Of a DNA stretch of 64,000 nt, positions 44,374 through 55,601 are shown piece after piece. A program made the translations under genes and the position numbers. The notes below the pieces were generated by a model. The model did no database searches and was not told the origin of the DNA. It saw nothing but the letters and a program-made list of their open reading frames with translations. Each line of letters starts with the position of its first letter. Within the stretch, counting starts at the first letter, position 1. The stretch spans positions 1 to 64,000 of the forward strand of contig CAKZQZ010000066.1 in assembly GCA_937142855.1 (NCBI GenBank). Direction: 5' to 3'. This stretch comes from an uncultured Alphaproteobacteria bacterium. Its GTDB lineage: Bacteria; Pseudomonadota; Alphaproteobacteria; Puniceispirillales; Marisalimonadaceae.

Positions 44374-44449
44374 TGGTGAGCGCGACAGGATTCGAACCTG
44401 TGACCCATTGATTAAAAGTCAATTGCTCTACCAACTGAGCTACGCGCCC
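44374..44449 (-). tRNA. tRNA-Lys (anticodon TTT)
   Basis: A complete 76-base cloverleaf including the encoded CCA. The acceptor stem GGGCGCG pairs with CGCGCTC (one G-T), the D-arm is GCTCAGTTGGTAGAGC, the anticodon arm is ATTGA-CTTTTAA-TCAAT with TTT, and the T-arm is ACAGG-TTCGAAT-CCTGT. It lies between convergent coxE and coaD upstream on the same strand. Confidence 0.97.
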
Positions 44450-44507
44450 TAAGACAAAAATGAAACTATTTGATAATGCTTCTATAATCAAGTTTTAAGT
44501 TAATAAA

Positions 44508-45014
44508 TTAAATATTTTTTTTATTTTCTATAGCTACAGCAACGTTTGAAGGAACAAAAGATGAAATATCACCACCTAATAGGGCTATTTCTTTAACAAA
44601 TCTAGATGCTACAAACTGATTACTTTCGGATGCTGTTAAAAATACTGTTTCAATATCACTTGCAAGTCTTGCATTCATACCTGCCATTTGAAATTCATAA
44701 TCAAAATCAGAAACAGCTCTTAGACCTCTAATAATCATTGTAACTGAATTAGTTCTTGCAAAGTCAATAAGTAAATTATCAAAGCTTTTGACTATAATTT
44801 CACCTAATGTTCTATTTGAACTTTTACTATTATTCTTTATAGCATCTTCTATCAGTGCCTTTCTTTCTGAGACTGTAAAAAATGGATTTTTACCTATATT
44901 CTCAGCAACACCAATTATTAAAGTATCACATAAAGAACTTGCTCTATACATGATATCAATATGACCATTAGTAACGGGATCAAACGTTCCAGGATATAAA
45001 GCTATTCTCTTCAA
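44508..45014 (-). CDS. coaD: Phosphopantetheine adenylyltransferase
   Basis: CoaD joins ATP and 4'-phosphopantetheine to dephospho-CoA, the fourth step of CoA synthesis. The 168 residues carry the nucleotidyltransferase motif YPGTFDPVTNGHIDI, IIRGLRAVSDFDYEFQMA and the late EIALLGGDISSFVP. Order gyrA-coaD is common in Alphaproteobacteria, and here they are 19 bases apart, so they are likely cotranscribed. Confidence 0.96.
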   Translation of the reverse strand: MKRIALYPGTFDPVTNGHIDIMYRASSLCDTLIIGVAENIGKNPFFTVSERKALIEDAIKNNSKSSNRTLGEIIVKSFDNLLIDFARTNSVTMIIRGLRAVSDFDYEFQMAGMNARLASDIETVFLTASESNQFVASRFVKEIALLGGDISSFVPSNVAVAIENKKNI

Positions 45015-45033
45015 AAATGTCTCTGTTTAGTTA

Positions 45034-47640
45034 TTAATTTTCAACATTATTATCAATTTCTTCTTCATCATTTTCATCATCATCATTTTCGTTTAATAAT
45101 GCGACTGAAACAACTTTTTCACCCTCATCAACGTCAAAGAGTGTTACTCCTTGGGTCTTTCTACTCGCAACCCTAATTGAATCCCCTTCACCTCCATGCA
45201 CGCGTATTCTAATTAATTTACCAGAATTAGTAACTAACATTATCTGATCATCTTCAGAAGCTACATAAGAAGCAACTACAGGACCATTTCTAGCTGAGCA
45301 TTCAATATTTGCCACTCCTTGACCGCCTCTATTTGTCATCCTATAATCTTCTACGGGTGTTCTTTTACCAAAACCATTTTCTGTAACTGATAAAACAAAT
45401 CTTTTCTCAATATCTGGAATGAGAGACATTGAAACCACAGTATCTTTTGGCTTTAATCTAATTCCTCTAACTCCAGAAGAGCCTCTACCAACAAAAACTC
45501 TCACATCATTAACATCAAACCTAATTGCTTTACCTAGCCTAGTAGCTAAAAGAATATTGTCTTTATCACCACAAGGTAATACAGAGACAAGTTCATCAGT
45601 TTCATTAAGTTTCATAGCAATTTTACCATTTTGCCTAATATTGGTGAAATCACTTAATTGATTTCTTCTAATATTTCCATTTTTAGTTGCAAAAATGATC
45701 TGTAAATCAGCCCAAGTGGCTTCATCTTCTGGCATTGGCATAATCGTATGAATTTTTTCATCTTGATTTATAGGGAGCAGATTTATCATAGGTTTCCCAA
45801 GAGCCTGTGGTGCAGATTCCGGTAACTTGTAACATTTTAACTGGTAAACCATACCTGATGAAGTGAAAAATAATATTGGTGTGTGGGTATTAGTAACAAA
45901 AAGCGAGGTAACAGTATCCTCATCTCTCATTTTCATTCCCGCTCTACCTTTACCACCCCTTCTTTGAGCTCTATAGGTAGATAAAGAAACCCTTTTAATA
46001 TAACCTCTGTGACTGACAGTAACCACCATATCCTCTTTTTGAATAAGGTCTTCATCATCATGATCTACAGCACTATCATTGATTTCAGTCCGTCTTGGAT
46101 CATCTATTCTTTTTAAAACTTCATCGAGTTCAGTTTGTATTAAATCTGTTAGTTTAGATTTATCAGATAATATTATTAAATATTCATTTATCTGCTCTGA
46201 TAATTCTTGAGTTTCTTTTTCTAATTTATTTCTTTCCATACCTGTTAGCCTCTGAAGCCTTAACTCCAAAATTGCCTTTGCCTGGGTAATGGATAAATTA
46301 TAATGATTATCAATAATCTGATGATTAGGATCATCAATTAGCTTAATAAAGCCTTCTACTTCTTTAGCAGGCCATGGTTTTGCACATAATTTTGTTCTAG
46401 CACTCTCTGGATCAGGAGAAGATTTAATTAACTCAATTACCTCATCAATACTAGTGATGGCGACCATTAAACCAGCTAAAATATGAGCACGATTACGAGC
46501 TTTATTTAAAAGAAATTTTGTTCTTCTAGTAACCACCTCAAATCTAAAACTTATGAAGGCTTGTAAAATCTCTATCAAACCCATCTGTTTAGGTTGACCT
46601 TTATCTAAAGCAAGCATGTTTACAGGAAAACTAGTTTGAAGCCTAGTATGACGCCATAACTGATTTAATATAACGTCACCTTGTACATCCCTTTTAATCT
46701 CAATGACTATTCTCATTCCATTTCTGTCAGACTCATCTCGTAAATCTGAAATGCCTTCAATAGTTTTATCTCGAATTAGTTCACCAATTTTTTCTAAAAC
46801 AAGCGCTTTGTTAACTTGGAAAGGAATTTCAGTGATTACAATCATTTCTCTTTCTGAATTTTTTCCAAACTGAATAATTTCTGCCTTTGAACGCATTATT
46901 ATACTGCCTCGGCCTGTTTTAAAGGCCTCCCTAATACCACCTCTTCCCATAATCAAGGCAGCCGTAGGAAAATCTGGACCAGGAATAATTTCCATTAATT
47001 CTTCTAAAGTTAACTCAGGGTTATCTATGAGAGCTTTACATGCCTTTACAACTTCTCCAGGATTATGTGGGGGAATATTAGTCGCCATACCAACCGCTAT
47101 ACCACCTGCACCATTCACAAGCATATTAGGGAATTCTGCGGGTAAAACTGATGGCTCTAATTGGGATTCGTCATAATTAGGAATATAATCTATCGTGTCC
47201 TTATCTATATCCCTTAACAAACTTTCCGATGACTTTGCTAACCTCGATTCAGTATATCTCATCGCAGCAGGAGGGTCACCATCAACAGAACCAAAGTTTC
47301 CTTGACCATCAACCAACATCAGTCTCATTGAAAAATCTTGAGCCATTCTAACCATTGAGTCATAAATAGCAGTATCACCGTGAGGATGATAATTACCCAT
47401 TACATCACCAACTACTCTAGCTGACTTTCTGTATGGCTTTGACCAGTCATACCCTCCCTCTATCATAGCATAGAGAATTCTTCTATGGACAGGCTTAAGA
47501 CCATCTCTTACATCTGGCAACGCACGTGAGACAATAACACTCATGGCGTAATCCAAATAGGATTTTTTCATTTCATCTGTAATGGAAATTAAAGAATGAC
47601 CCGAAGGTTTATCATTTTCTTCTGACAAAAAAGACTCCAA
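45034..47640 (-). CDS. gyrA: DNA gyrase subunit A
   Basis: The breakage-and-rejoining subunit of gyrase, 868 residues. The N-terminus has [20 protein letters not shown]; the quinolone-binding helix reads [18 protein letters not shown] with Thr90 where E. coli has Ser83 and Asp94 at the Asp87 position. The catalytic Tyr follows in [12 protein letters not shown]. The GyrA box [11 protein letters not shown] opens the C-terminal DNA-wrapping domain, and an acidic tail ends the protein. A promoter-like sequence lies 35-63 bases upstream. Confidence 0.98.
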   Translation of the reverse strand: MESFLSEENDKPSGHSLISITDEMKKSYLDYAMSVIVSRALPDVRDGLKPVHRRILYAMIEGGYDWSKPYRKSARVVGDVMGNYHPHGDTAIYDSMVRMAQDFSMRLMLVDGQGNFGSVDGDPPAAMRYTESRLAKSSESLLRDIDKDTIDYIPNYDESQLEPSVLPAEFPNMLVNGAGGIAVGMATNIPPHNPGEVVKACKALIDNPELTLEELMEIIPGPDFPTAALIMGRGGIREAFKTGRGSIIMRSKAEIIQFGKNSEREMIVITEIPFQVNKALVLEKIGELIRDKTIEGISDLRDESDRNGMRIVIEIKRDVQGDVILNQLWRHTRLQTSFPVNMLALDKGQPKQMGLIEILQAFISFRFEVVTRRTKFLLNKARNRAHILAGLMVAITSIDEVIELIKSSPDPESARTKLCAKPWPAKEVEGFIKLIDDPNHQIIDNHYNLSITQAKAILELRLQRLTGMERNKLEKETQELSEQINEYLIILSDKSKLTDLIQTELDEVLKRIDDPRRTEINDSAVDHDDEDLIQKEDMVVTVSHRGYIKRVSLSTYRAQRRGGKGRAGMKMRDEDTVTSLFVTNTHTPILFFTSSGMVYQLKCYKLPESAPQALGKPMINLLPINQDEKIHTIMPMPEDEATWADLQIIFATKNGNIRRNQLSDFTNIRQNGKIAMKLNETDELVSVLPCGDKDNILLATRLGKAIRFDVNDVRVFVGRGSSGVRGIRLKPKDTVVSMSLIPDIEKRFVLSVTENGFGKRTPVEDYRMTNRGGQGVANIECSARNGPVVASYVASEDDQIMLVTNSGKLIRIRVHGGEGDSIRVASRKTQGVTLFDVDEGEKVVSVALLNENDDDENDEEEIDNNVEN

Positions 47641-47674
47641 ACTTACCTTTTATAAATAATAACCAACACAAAAT

Positions 47675-47703
47675 ATTGTATATGTTTTTCTTATAGATAA
47701 CAA
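47675..47703 (-). promoter_or_regulatory. Candidate sigma-70 type promoter for gyrA
   Basis: Minus-strand TTGTTA (47703-47698), a 17-base spacer and TACAAT (47680-47675), 35 bases before the gyrA ATG. Both boxes fit the consensus well for this AT-rich background. Confidence 0.45.
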
Positions 47704-47730
47704 TATATATAGTAATTTATTCAAATAATT

Positions 47731-48192
47731 TTAGAATGGTATCTCATCGTCTAAGTCTGAAGCAATATTAGTTTCCCCTATTTGATCTGGTTGGTCTACT
47801 TGAGTGTTATTATATTGATTTTCCACCTGATTATCTGGTCTTGAGCCTAAAAGAGTTAATTCTCCTCTGTACCTTTGAAGAACAACCTCGGTTGTATATT
47901 TTTCTTGACCAGATTGTTGGTCAGTCCATTTCCTTGTTTGAAGTTGGCCTTCTAAATAAACAGTACTACCCTTTTTAAGATATTGTTCAGCAATTCTTCC
48001 TAAGGCATCATTAAAAATAACCACTCTATGCCATTCTGTACGCTCTCTTTGTTCACCAGAATTTTTATCTTTCCATCTATCTGATGTGGCTACGCTAAGC
48101 TGAACTATTTTGTCTCCATTTTGCATGGCTCTTATTTCTGGATCACGGCCTAAATTACCTACTAATGTGACTTTGTTAACGCTTCCACTCAT
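47731..48192 (-). CDS. ssb: Single-stranded DNA-binding protein
   Basis: A 153-residue SSB. The OB-fold begins VNKVTLVGNLGRDPEIR, with WHRVVIFNDALGRIAEQYL and GSTVYLEGQLQTRKW typical of the core. A Gln/Asn-rich linker leads to the acidic tip DLDDEIPF, which recruits repair and replication proteins. It precedes gyrA on the same strand and is divergent from uvrA, an arrangement widespread in proteobacteria. A TATAAT box lies at 48238-48233, about 40 bases before the start. Confidence 0.97.
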   Translation of the reverse strand: MSGSVNKVTLVGNLGRDPEIRAMQNGDKIVQLSVATSDRWKDKNSGEQRERTEWHRVVIFNDALGRIAEQYLKKGSTVYLEGQLQTRKWTDQQSGQEKYTTEVVLQRYRGELTLLGSRPDNQVENQYNNTQVDQPDQIGETNIASDLDDEIPF

Positions 48193-48339
48193 TTAAAACT
48201 CCCTTAATTTACAAAACATATAATAAAACAGCATTATACTAAAAAAAACAATAAATTAATCTTTTTGATTGACATTTAAGGGATCAAAGTTAACTAAATG
48301 GAAAGTTAAATTTTTGTTTTATAAGGATATACTAAAGTT

Positions 48340-51207
48340 ATGCCTCAAGCGCTTGAACCAAATCAGTTTCTTAAAGTTCGTGGAGCCAATGAACACAATT
48401 TAAAAAACGTTGATATTGATATTCCTAAAAATAAATTAATTGTTATGACTGGCGTTTCAGGTTCAGGTAAAAGTTCACTTGCTTTTGATACTATTTATGC
48501 AGAAGGACAAAGAAGGTATGTTGAATCACTTTCTGCATACGCAAGACAGTTTCTTCAGATGATGCAAAAACCTGACGTAGAATCAATTGAAGGTCTTTCT
48601 CCTGCTATTTCTATTGAACAAAAATCAACAAATAAAAATCCACGATCTACAGTAGGAACAGTTACTGAAATTTATGATTATATGAGATTACTATGGGCTA
48701 GAGTTGGAATTCCATATTCCCCAGCTACTGGCCTTCCTATAGAAAGTCAAACTGTAAGCCAGATGGTTGATAAAGTCTTTGATAAAAAAGATAATACTAA
48801 GATTTATCTTCTTGCCCCAATCGTTAGAGGCAGAAAAGGAGAGTATAGAAAAGAGTTTATAGATTTAAGAAAAAAAGGTTTTCAAAGACTACGAATAAAT
48901 AATGAATTTTATGATATTGAAGATTTACCCACCCTCGATAGATACAAAAAACATGACATAGAAGTTGTTGTAGACAGACTAGTTATAAAAAAATCAAATG
49001 AGCAGGAAGATAAAGATTTACTTCAAAGATTAGCTGACTCAATTGAAATTGCATTACAATTATCAGAGGGCTTGCTTTATATTTTAGAGTCTGACACTAA
49101 CAAGAAAGAAGTTTACTCTTCCAATTTTTCTTGTCCAGAAAGCGGCTTTACAATTGATGAAATTGAGCCTCGAATTTTTTCATTCAATAACCCGGCGGGT
49201 GCATGCGACAAATGTGATGGCTTAGGTAATGCTGTAGCTTTTGATATTAAATTAATAGTTCCTGATGAAAATATGACTTTTAGGGATGGAGCCATCGCAC
49301 CTTGGGCCGTTAACACAAGCAAATTATATATTCAAACTCTTCAGTCATTAGGTAAACATTATAAATTTGATATTGATGATAAATTTTCAGATATTTCGGA
49401 GGAAGTTAAGAATAAGCTTTTATATGGATCAGGCGATGAAAAAATTGAAATAGTTTATAATGATGGAACAAGAGTATTTAGGACTAATAAAGCATTTGAA
49501 GGTATAATACCTAATTTAACAAGAAGATTAAAAGAAACAGAAAGTAAATGGGTTAAAGAGGAGCTTGGAAGATTTCAATCAGATAAAGACTGCGAAAAGT
49601 GTAATGGTAAAAGGCTAAAACTTGAGACTTTGGCAGTTAAAATAAATAAAAAAGATATAGCAGATGTATCAAGATTAACTATTGAAGAAGCAAGAGATTG
49701 GTTTTTAAGCTTAAATAATATACTTAATAAACAAGAATTAGAAATTTCAAAACAAGTACTCAAAGAAATAAATGATAGACTTGGTTTTTTAACTAGTGTT
49801 GGCCTTTCATATTTATCTATTTCAAGAAATAGCGGCACATTATCTGGTGGAGAAAGCCAAAGAATAAGGCTTGCCAGTCAAATTGGTTCAGGATTATCAG
49901 GGGTTCTATATGTACTAGATGAGCCAAGTATAGGTTTACATCAACGTGACAATGAAAGATTGTTACACACACTTCAAAAATTAAGAGATCTTGGAAATAC
50001 TGTAATAGTTGTAGAGCATGATGAAGAAGCAATTTTAATAGCTGATCATGTGATAGATATTGGGCCAACAGCAGGTATTAACGGAGGCAAGATTATTGCT
50101 CAAGGAACTCCACAAGAAGTTAAAGATAATAAAAAAAGTATAACTGGAAATTATTTATCAGGAATTAAATCTATACCAATTCCCAAAAAACGTCGTAAAA
50201 TAAATCCTAACAAGCATATAATTCTAAGAGGTGCTTCAGGAAACAATTTACAAAATATTGATGTTGAGTTTCCTCTTGGTATTTTAACTTGTGTTACTGG
50301 TGTTTCAGGTGGAGGAAAATCTACCTTGGTGATTCAAACACTTCAAAAAAGTCTTTCCAAAATATTGAACGGTAATAGTTCAATGCCTGCCCCTTACAAG
50401 TCAATAAATGGTATATCACAAATTGATAAAATAATTGATATAGACCAGTCACCAATTGGAAGAACACCCAGGTCTAATCCTGCTACATATACTGGTGCTT
50501 TTAATCATATCAGAGATTGGTTTGCAGGATTACCAGAGGCAAAGGCTCGAGGTTATTTGCCTGGGCGCTTTTCTTTTAATGTTAAAGGTGGAAGATGTGA
50601 AGCATGCCAAGGTGATGGGGTTATAAAAATAGAAATGCATTTTTTACCCGATGTTTATGTTCAGTGTGACCAATGTAAGGGAAAAAGATATAACAGAGAA
50701 ACCTTAGAGGTAAAATGGAAAGATTTTTCAATTTCGGACGTGCTAGATATGACTGTATCAGAGGGAGCTGAACTTTTCAAAGCAGTTCCATTAATTAATG
50801 AAAAGTTAGAAACACTTGAAAGAGTTGGTTTAGGATATATTAAAATTGGACAAAGATCGACAACCCTTTCTGGAGGAGAAGCTCAAAGAATTAAATTAGC
50901 AAAAGAATTGTCTAGAAAAGGTACTGGTAGAACAATTTATATTTTGGATGAACCAACTACTGGATTACATTTTCATGATATTAAAAAGCTACTTGAGGTA
51001 ATGCAAGAGCTTGTAGATAATGGTAATACGATGATTGTCATTGAACATAACCTAGATGTAATTAAAACAGCCGATCATATAATTGATCTAGGACCTGAAG
51101 GTGGTGACAAAGGTGGATATGTAGTAGCTGAGGGAACACCAGAAGTCGTTTCAAAAGTTAAAGAAAGTCATACCGGTATATTCTTAAATAAACTTCTTAA
51201 TAATTAA
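48340..51207 (+). CDS. uvrA: Excinuclease ABC subunit A
   Basis: The damage-recognition ATPase of nucleotide-excision repair, 955 residues. Two ABC modules are visible: Walker [15 protein letters not shown] and [14 protein letters not shown], signatures [15 protein letters not shown] and [15 protein letters not shown]. Zinc modules are formed by Cys pairs in ACDKCDG and CEKCNG, and in RCEACQG and QCDQCKG. A consensus TTGACA is at 48269-48274, and AAAGTTA recurs three times before the start; no GTTC-N7-GTTC LexA box of the alphaproteobacterial kind is seen. trmFO follows after 4 bases. Confidence 0.98.
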   Translation: MPQALEPNQFLKVRGANEHNLKNVDIDIPKNKLIVMTGVSGSGKSSLAFDTIYAEGQRRYVESLSAYARQFLQMMQKPDVESIEGLSPAISIEQKSTNKNPRSTVGTVTEIYDYMRLLWARVGIPYSPATGLPIESQTVSQMVDKVFDKKDNTKIYLLAPIVRGRKGEYRKEFIDLRKKGFQRLRINNEFYDIEDLPTLDRYKKHDIEVVVDRLVIKKSNEQEDKDLLQRLADSIEIALQLSEGLLYILESDTNKKEVYSSNFSCPESGFTIDEIEPRIFSFNNPAGACDKCDGLGNAVAFDIKLIVPDENMTFRDGAIAPWAVNTSKLYIQTLQSLGKHYKFDIDDKFSDISEEVKNKLLYGSGDEKIEIVYNDGTRVFRTNKAFEGIIPNLTRRLKETESKWVKEELGRFQSDKDCEKCNGKRLKLETLAVKINKKDIADVSRLTIEEARDWFLSLNNILNKQELEISKQVLKEINDRLGFLTSVGLSYLSISRNSGTLSGGESQRIRLASQIGSGLSGVLYVLDEPSIGLHQRDNERLLHTLQKLRDLGNTVIVVEHDEEAILIADHVIDIGPTAGINGGKIIAQGTPQEVKDNKKSITGNYLSGIKSIPIPKKRRKINPNKHIILRGASGNNLQNIDVEFPLGILTCVTGVSGGGKSTLVIQTLQKSLSKILNGNSSMPAPYKSINGISQIDKIIDIDQSPIGRTPRSNPATYTGAFNHIRDWFAGLPEAKARGYLPGRFSFNVKGGRCEACQGDGVIKIEMHFLPDVYVQCDQCKGKRYNRETLEVKWKDFSISDVLDMTVSEGAELFKAVPLINEKLETLERVGLGYIKIGQRSTTLSGGEAQRIKLAKELSRKGTGRTIYILDEPTTGLHFHDIKKLLEVMQELVDNGNTMIVIEHNLDVIKTADHIIDLGPEGGDKGGYVVAEGTPEVVSKVKESHTGIFLNKLLNN

Positions 51208-51211
51208 TCCG

Positions 51212-52561
51212 ATGAGTTCATTAAAGAAAATCAATGTTATTGGTGGTGGTTTAGCTGGTTCTGAGGCTGCTTACCAAATTTCAAAATTTGGAATAGATGT
51301 TGAACTCTATGAAATGAGACCCAAAATTAAAACAGAGGTCCATAAAACAGAGTTTTTAGCAGAACTAGTATGCTCAAACTCATTTCGATCAGATGATAAA
51401 GAATATAATGCCGTAGGTTTACTTCATGAAGAACTAAGAATGGCTGATTCCTTGATTATGAAAATGGCTGATTTAAACAAAGTACCAGCTGGTTCAGCTT
51501 TAGCTGTTGATAGAGATGATTTTTCAAAGGAAGTAGACAAAAAAATTAAAAGTATTGAAAAAATTAAAATTATAAACGAAGAAGTGTCCGATCTTGATGA
51601 ATTCAAAAATGAAATAGTTATTGTTGCCACAGGCCCATTAACTTCAACGAAGCTAAGCCAGAACATAAAACAAAAAACCTTTGAAAACTCACTGGCCTTT
51701 TATGATGCCATTGCTCCCATTGTCTATAGAGATAGTATTAATATGGAAATAGCTTGGAAACAGTCTAGATACGACAAAGGTGACGGTGATGATTATATAA
51801 ATTGTCCTTTATCAAAAGATCAATATTATAAATTTATAAATTTAATAAAAACTTCACCTAAAATGGAATTTAAAAATTTTGAAGACACTCCATTTTTTGA
51901 CGGGTGCATGCCTATAGAAGAAATTATTAGAAGAGGCGATGAAACATTGAGATATGGCCCAATGAAACCAGTTGGCTTAACAAACCCTCACTCTTCTGCA
52001 GAACCATACGCCATTGTTCAATTAAGACAAGATAATAAAACTGGAACATTATATAACATAGTAGGCTTTCAAACTAAAATGAAGCACGGGGCTCAAAAAG
52101 ATGTCTTTAAAACCATACCTGGATTGGAAAATGCTGAGTTTGCCAGATTAGGCGGTCTTCATAGAAATACTTTTATAAAATCTCCATCTTTATTAGATAG
52201 TCATTTACGTTTAAAATCATCTCCAAATATAATATTTGCAGGTCAAATAACAGGAGTTGAAGGTTACGTGGAATCAGCAGCCATTGGATTACTATCAGGC
52301 CTTATTGCGGCATCAGACTATCAAAACAAAGTATTTCATTTGCCACCTGAAAATACAGCTCATGGAGCTCTACTAAAGCACATAACAACTAATGCTAACA
52401 AAAACACTTTTCAACCAATGAATATAAACTTTGGTCTTATGCCAGACATTAATTCGCCCATTAATAAAAAAAAATATTTAAAAGGAAGAGATAAAAAGAA
52501 AATACAATCTGGGATTGCATTAGAGATGTTTAATAAATGGCTTCCGACAACCTTAAATTAG
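51212..52561 (+). CDS. trmFO: Folate-dependent tRNA (uracil-54) methyltransferase TrmFO
   Basis: A flavoprotein, 449 residues, that makes ribothymidine at position 54 of tRNA using methylenetetrahydrofolate and FADH2. The FAD motif is NVIGGGLAGSEAAYQ, and two Cys important in catalysis sit in ELVCSNSFRSD and FDGCMPIEEIIRRG. EGYVESAAIGLLSGL is the C-terminal GidA-like signature. Its stop interlocks with that of secF (52558-52561). It is cotranscribed with uvrA. Confidence 0.96.
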   Translation: MSSLKKINVIGGGLAGSEAAYQISKFGIDVELYEMRPKIKTEVHKTEFLAELVCSNSFRSDDKEYNAVGLLHEELRMADSLIMKMADLNKVPAGSALAVDRDDFSKEVDKKIKSIEKIKIINEEVSDLDEFKNEIVIVATGPLTSTKLSQNIKQKTFENSLAFYDAIAPIVYRDSINMEIAWKQSRYDKGDGDDYINCPLSKDQYYKFINLIKTSPKMEFKNFEDTPFFDGCMPIEEIIRRGDETLRYGPMKPVGLTNPHSSAEPYAIVQLRQDNKTGTLYNIVGFQTKMKHGAQKDVFKTIPGLENAEFARLGGLHRNTFIKSPSLLDSHLRLKSSPNIIFAGQITGVEGYVESAAIGLLSGLIAASDYQNKVFHLPPENTAHGALLKHITTNANKNTFQPMNINFGLMPDINSPINKKKYLKGRDKKKIQSGIALEMFNKWLPTTLN

Positions 52562-53505
52562 TTATCTCTTTCATATTCAGGAACATTAGACTGATCTTCA
52601 ACTTTTTCCCCTTTGTTGATATCAAAAAATGTTAAAATTGATACCGCCACAAATATTGAAGAAAAGGTACCTATTAATACCCCCCAGATCATAGCTAAAG
52701 CAAAGTCAGATAATACAGCACCGCCAAAAAAGAAAATTATAAATAATGCTATTAACGTTGTAACAGAGGTAATCACAGTCCTTGAAAGTGTTTCATTTAT
52801 TGATTTATTATAGATATAATAATGATCTTTTGACTTATAACGTCTTAAATTCTCTCTCACTCTATCAAAAATAACAACTGTATCGTTTATAGAGTACCCT
52901 GCAGTTGTTAAAATCGCTGCAATTGTAGCTAAATTAAATTCCAATTGTAAAAAAGAAAAAAGACCAATTGTGCTTATTACATCATGTATTAGAGCTATAA
53001 TGGCGGCTATCGAAAATTGCCATTCAAATCTAAACCATATGTAAACCATTATGGCTAATAAAGATAAAGAGACTGCATATATTCCAGCTATTTTTAATTC
53101 ATCACCAACCGTCGGGCCAACAAACTCAGATCTTCGAATGGAATAATCATTATCAATAAGTAATTTTACTTTTTCAATCATAGCAATTTGTTGCTTTTGA
53201 TCACCTTCTTGCTTTTGAATTCTTATTAAATAGTCCCCTTCTTTACCAAATTTTTGGATAGAAATTTCACCAGCTTTTAAGGTTAAAACCTTGTTTCTTA
53301 ATTCATTAATATTACTTTTTTCATAATTTTTAGCTCTAACCTCAAGCAAAATTCCACCTTTAAAATCAATGCCATAATTGAGATTGTTTAAAAAGAGACT
53401 TAGAAAAGTTCCTGATATAACCAATATAGAGAATAAAAATGCAAACTTCTTAATAGATAGAAAATCTATGTTAGTGTTTGATGGAATTAATCGTAATAAT
53501 TTCAT
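52558..53505 (-). CDS. secF: Protein-export membrane protein SecF
   Basis: An inner-membrane subunit of SecDF-YajC, 315 residues, six helices. The hallmark NYGIDFKGGILLEVRA lies in the first periplasmic domain; AGYSINDTVVIFDRVRENLR is the conserved SecF motif between helices 4 and 5. It uses the proton gradient to pull proteins out of the Sec channel. It follows secD by 2 bases. Confidence 0.97.
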   Translation of the reverse strand: MKLLRLIPSNTNIDFLSIKKFAFLFSILVISGTFLSLFLNNLNYGIDFKGGILLEVRAKNYEKSNINELRNKVLTLKAGEISIQKFGKEGDYLIRIQKQEGDQKQQIAMIEKVKLLIDNDYSIRRSEFVGPTVGDELKIAGIYAVSLSLLAIMVYIWFRFEWQFSIAAIIALIHDVISTIGLFSFLQLEFNLATIAAILTTAGYSINDTVVIFDRVRENLRRYKSKDHYYIYNKSINETLSRTVITSVTTLIALFIIFFFGGAVLSDFALAMIWGVLIGTFSSIFVAVSILTFFDINKGEKVEDQSNVPEYERDN

Positions 53506-53507
53506 AA

Positions 53508-55076
53508 TTAATCCTGAAAAATATAATTTTTTATATCTCTTTTTTTAGAATAAGCTAATACGAGATATTTTGTTATTACAATAGCAGTAAACATTGACGT
53601 TATAATACCAATCATTAGAGTTACAGAAAAACCTTTAATAGGGCCACTACCAAAAGAAAACAAAGCTAAAGCTGCAAATAAAGTCGTTAAATTAGCATCT
53701 ACTATAGTCGAGATGGCTCTTTGAAAACCAGATTCAATAGCATCAAAAATTTCACGTCCAGCTTTATATTCTTCTTTAATTCTTTCAAAAATCAGTACGT
53801 TTGCATCAACTGCCATGCCCATAGTTAAAACTATGCCTGCTATACCTGGAAGAGTTAAAGTAGCTTGTAAAAGACTTAATAATGCTAAAATGAATATGAT
53901 ATTACAAAATAGAGCAATATTTGCAAAAATACCAAAAATACCATACGTCATTAACATAAATATCATAACGGCTATTAAACCTGCCACACTTGCTATTTTA
54001 CCAGAAGAAATTGAATCACTCCCAAGGCCAGGACCTACAGACCGTTCTTCTAAAATAATCATTGGTGCTGGAAGCGCTCCTGATCTTAAGACCAAAGCTA
54101 AATCATTAGTTTCTTGTACACTGAAGGAACCAGTAATCTGACCAGATGAAAAAATCTGGGACTGTATAACAGGTGCACTTACGACTTTATTATCTAGAAT
54201 AATAGCAAAAGGTTTTCCAATATTTTGTCCTGTTACCCTTCCAAATTTCTTTCCTCCTAAAGGTGATAATTGGAAAGAAACTGAAGGGCTGTTATTTCTA
54301 TCGAAAGTTGGGCTTGCATCTTTTAACATCTCTCCAGATACCATTACCCGTTTATTTACCATATAAAGTCTACTTGGATTTTTATCTTCTTCCAATATCA
54401 CATATCCAGGTGGAGCATTAGATCCCCTTTCAATATCATCAGAACTTATAGAAGGATGGACTAACTGAAAATTTAGTTTTGCTGTTTTACCTAAAAGTTT
54501 TTTTATCCGGCTAGGATCATCAAGGCCAGGTAATTGTACAATTATCCTATCAGCACCTTGTTGTTGAATGCTAGGTTCATTTGTACCTGTTTCGTCTATT
54601 CTTCTTCTGACAATTTCGATAGCCTGGGTCATCGTTGCTTTAGTAATTTCTTGTTTATTAAGGTCAGAAAAATTGACAAAAAATTTATTATTTTTGTTAT
54701 CTATGATTAAGTTTTTATTTAAGCCTATAATAACAGACTTTACCTTCTCATTAGGTGTATCACCTCTCTTTTCAAAAGAAACAATTCCTTTTTTTGCAAT
54801 TAATTTTTTATACCCAATTTTAGATTTTCTTAGAGAGTACCTAATGTCAGACAATAAACCTTGAAGTTTTTCTTCAAAAACAACTTCCATATCTGCTTTT
54901 AATAAAAGATAAGAACCACCTTTTAAATCCAAGCCAAGATTTATTTTTTTACCGGGTAAAAAACTATATGAAACATTATTATTTGATATTGAAATAAAAT
55001 TAGGCATAGCATATACCACACCAAGTAATACACTCATAAGAATTAAGAAGCTTTTAATCTTAGAAGAATTTTTCAT
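53508..55076 (-). CDS. secD: Protein-export membrane protein SecD
   Basis: A partner of SecF, 522 residues. INLGLDLKGGSYLLLKADM is the D1 motif; VRRRIDETGTNEPSIQQQG and IIVQLPGLDDPSRIKKLLG form the large periplasmic P1 domain. MGMAVDANVLIFERIKEE is the helix 4-5 motif with the proton-relay Asp. Order yajC-secD-secF on one transcript is standard in Alphaproteobacteria. Confidence 0.97.
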   Translation of the reverse strand: MKNSSKIKSFLILMSVLLGVVYAMPNFISISNNNVSYSFLPGKKINLGLDLKGGSYLLLKADMEVVFEEKLQGLLSDIRYSLRKSKIGYKKLIAKKGIVSFEKRGDTPNEKVKSVIIGLNKNLIIDNKNNKFFVNFSDLNKQEITKATMTQAIEIVRRRIDETGTNEPSIQQQGADRIIVQLPGLDDPSRIKKLLGKTAKLNFQLVHPSISSDDIERGSNAPPGYVILEEDKNPSRLYMVNKRVMVSGEMLKDASPTFDRNNSPSVSFQLSPLGGKKFGRVTGQNIGKPFAIILDNKVVSAPVIQSQIFSSGQITGSFSVQETNDLALVLRSGALPAPMIILEERSVGPGLGSDSISSGKIASVAGLIAVMIFMLMTYGIFGIFANIALFCNIIFILALLSLLQATLTLPGIAGIVLTMGMAVDANVLIFERIKEEYKAGREIFDAIESGFQRAISTIVDANLTTLFAALALFSFGSGPIKGFSVTLMIGIITSMFTAIVITKYLVLAYSKKRDIKNYIFQD

Positions 55077-55117
55077 GTTTGAAAACGATCTGAAAAAATA
55101 AATTATAAATTAAGAGA

Positions 55118-55483
55118 TTATTTTTTTGGCTTAGCTTTTCCTTTTGATTTAATATCAGTATTCTTTACTTTTTCTTCACCTCTTACTTCAGATATCATTT
55201 GCCTTGCTAACTCGACTGTTACACCTGATGCTATTTCAACACTAACGGTTTCTGAACCATCTACAGCTTTTGTAACAACACCTAAAATTCCACCAGCTGT
55301 TAAAACTTTATTTCCTCTTTTTAAACTTTCAACCATAAGTTTATGTTGTTTAACCCTTTTTTGTTGAGGCCTGATAAGCAAAAAGTAAAATATTATAAAA
55401 ATTAAAACAAAAGGAAGAAGTCCTTGAAGTGAAAAACCGCCAGCTCCCCCAGCTGCAGATTGAGCGAATGCACTTGAAATCAT
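55118..55483 (-). CDS. yajC: Preprotein translocase subunit YajC
   Basis: A small single-pass membrane protein, 121 residues. One helix (LQGLLPFVLIFIIFYFLLI) is followed by RPQQKRVKQHKLMVESLKRG and GGILGVVTKA, the usual YajC core. The C-terminal tail is Lys-rich. It binds SecDF. It is the first gene of the yajC-secD-secF operon and is divergent from the DUF815 ATPase. Confidence 0.95.
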   Translation of the reverse strand: MISSAFAQSAAGGAGGFSLQGLLPFVLIFIIFYFLLIRPQQKRVKQHKLMVESLKRGNKVLTAGGILGVVTKAVDGSETVSVEIASGVTVELARQMISEVRGEEKVKNTDIKSKGKAKPKK

Positions 55484-55601
55484 AAATACTCCTGAAAATA
55501 TAATTAATCAATTAGGTGTTATATAAAAAAAAACTAATAAAGACCATAGATAATATTTAAAATTTATATATATTACAATTTTACATTTTTGGGCATTAAA
55601 T

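Noticed and set aside
44306-44491. A 61-codon open frame on the minus strand covering the tRNA-Lys gene
   Set aside because: It is the reading of the tRNA itself; the cloverleaf is complete and the peptide has no family.
48193-48339. LexA box before uvrA
   Set aside because: No GTTC-N7-GTTC or CTGT-N8-ACAG is present; the AAAGTTA repeats have a different sequence and spacing.
53046-53054. A copy of CCATTATGG, the core of the hsp20 leader hairpins
   Set aside because: It lies inside secF coding sequence and lacks the complementary outer arms, so it is probably chance.
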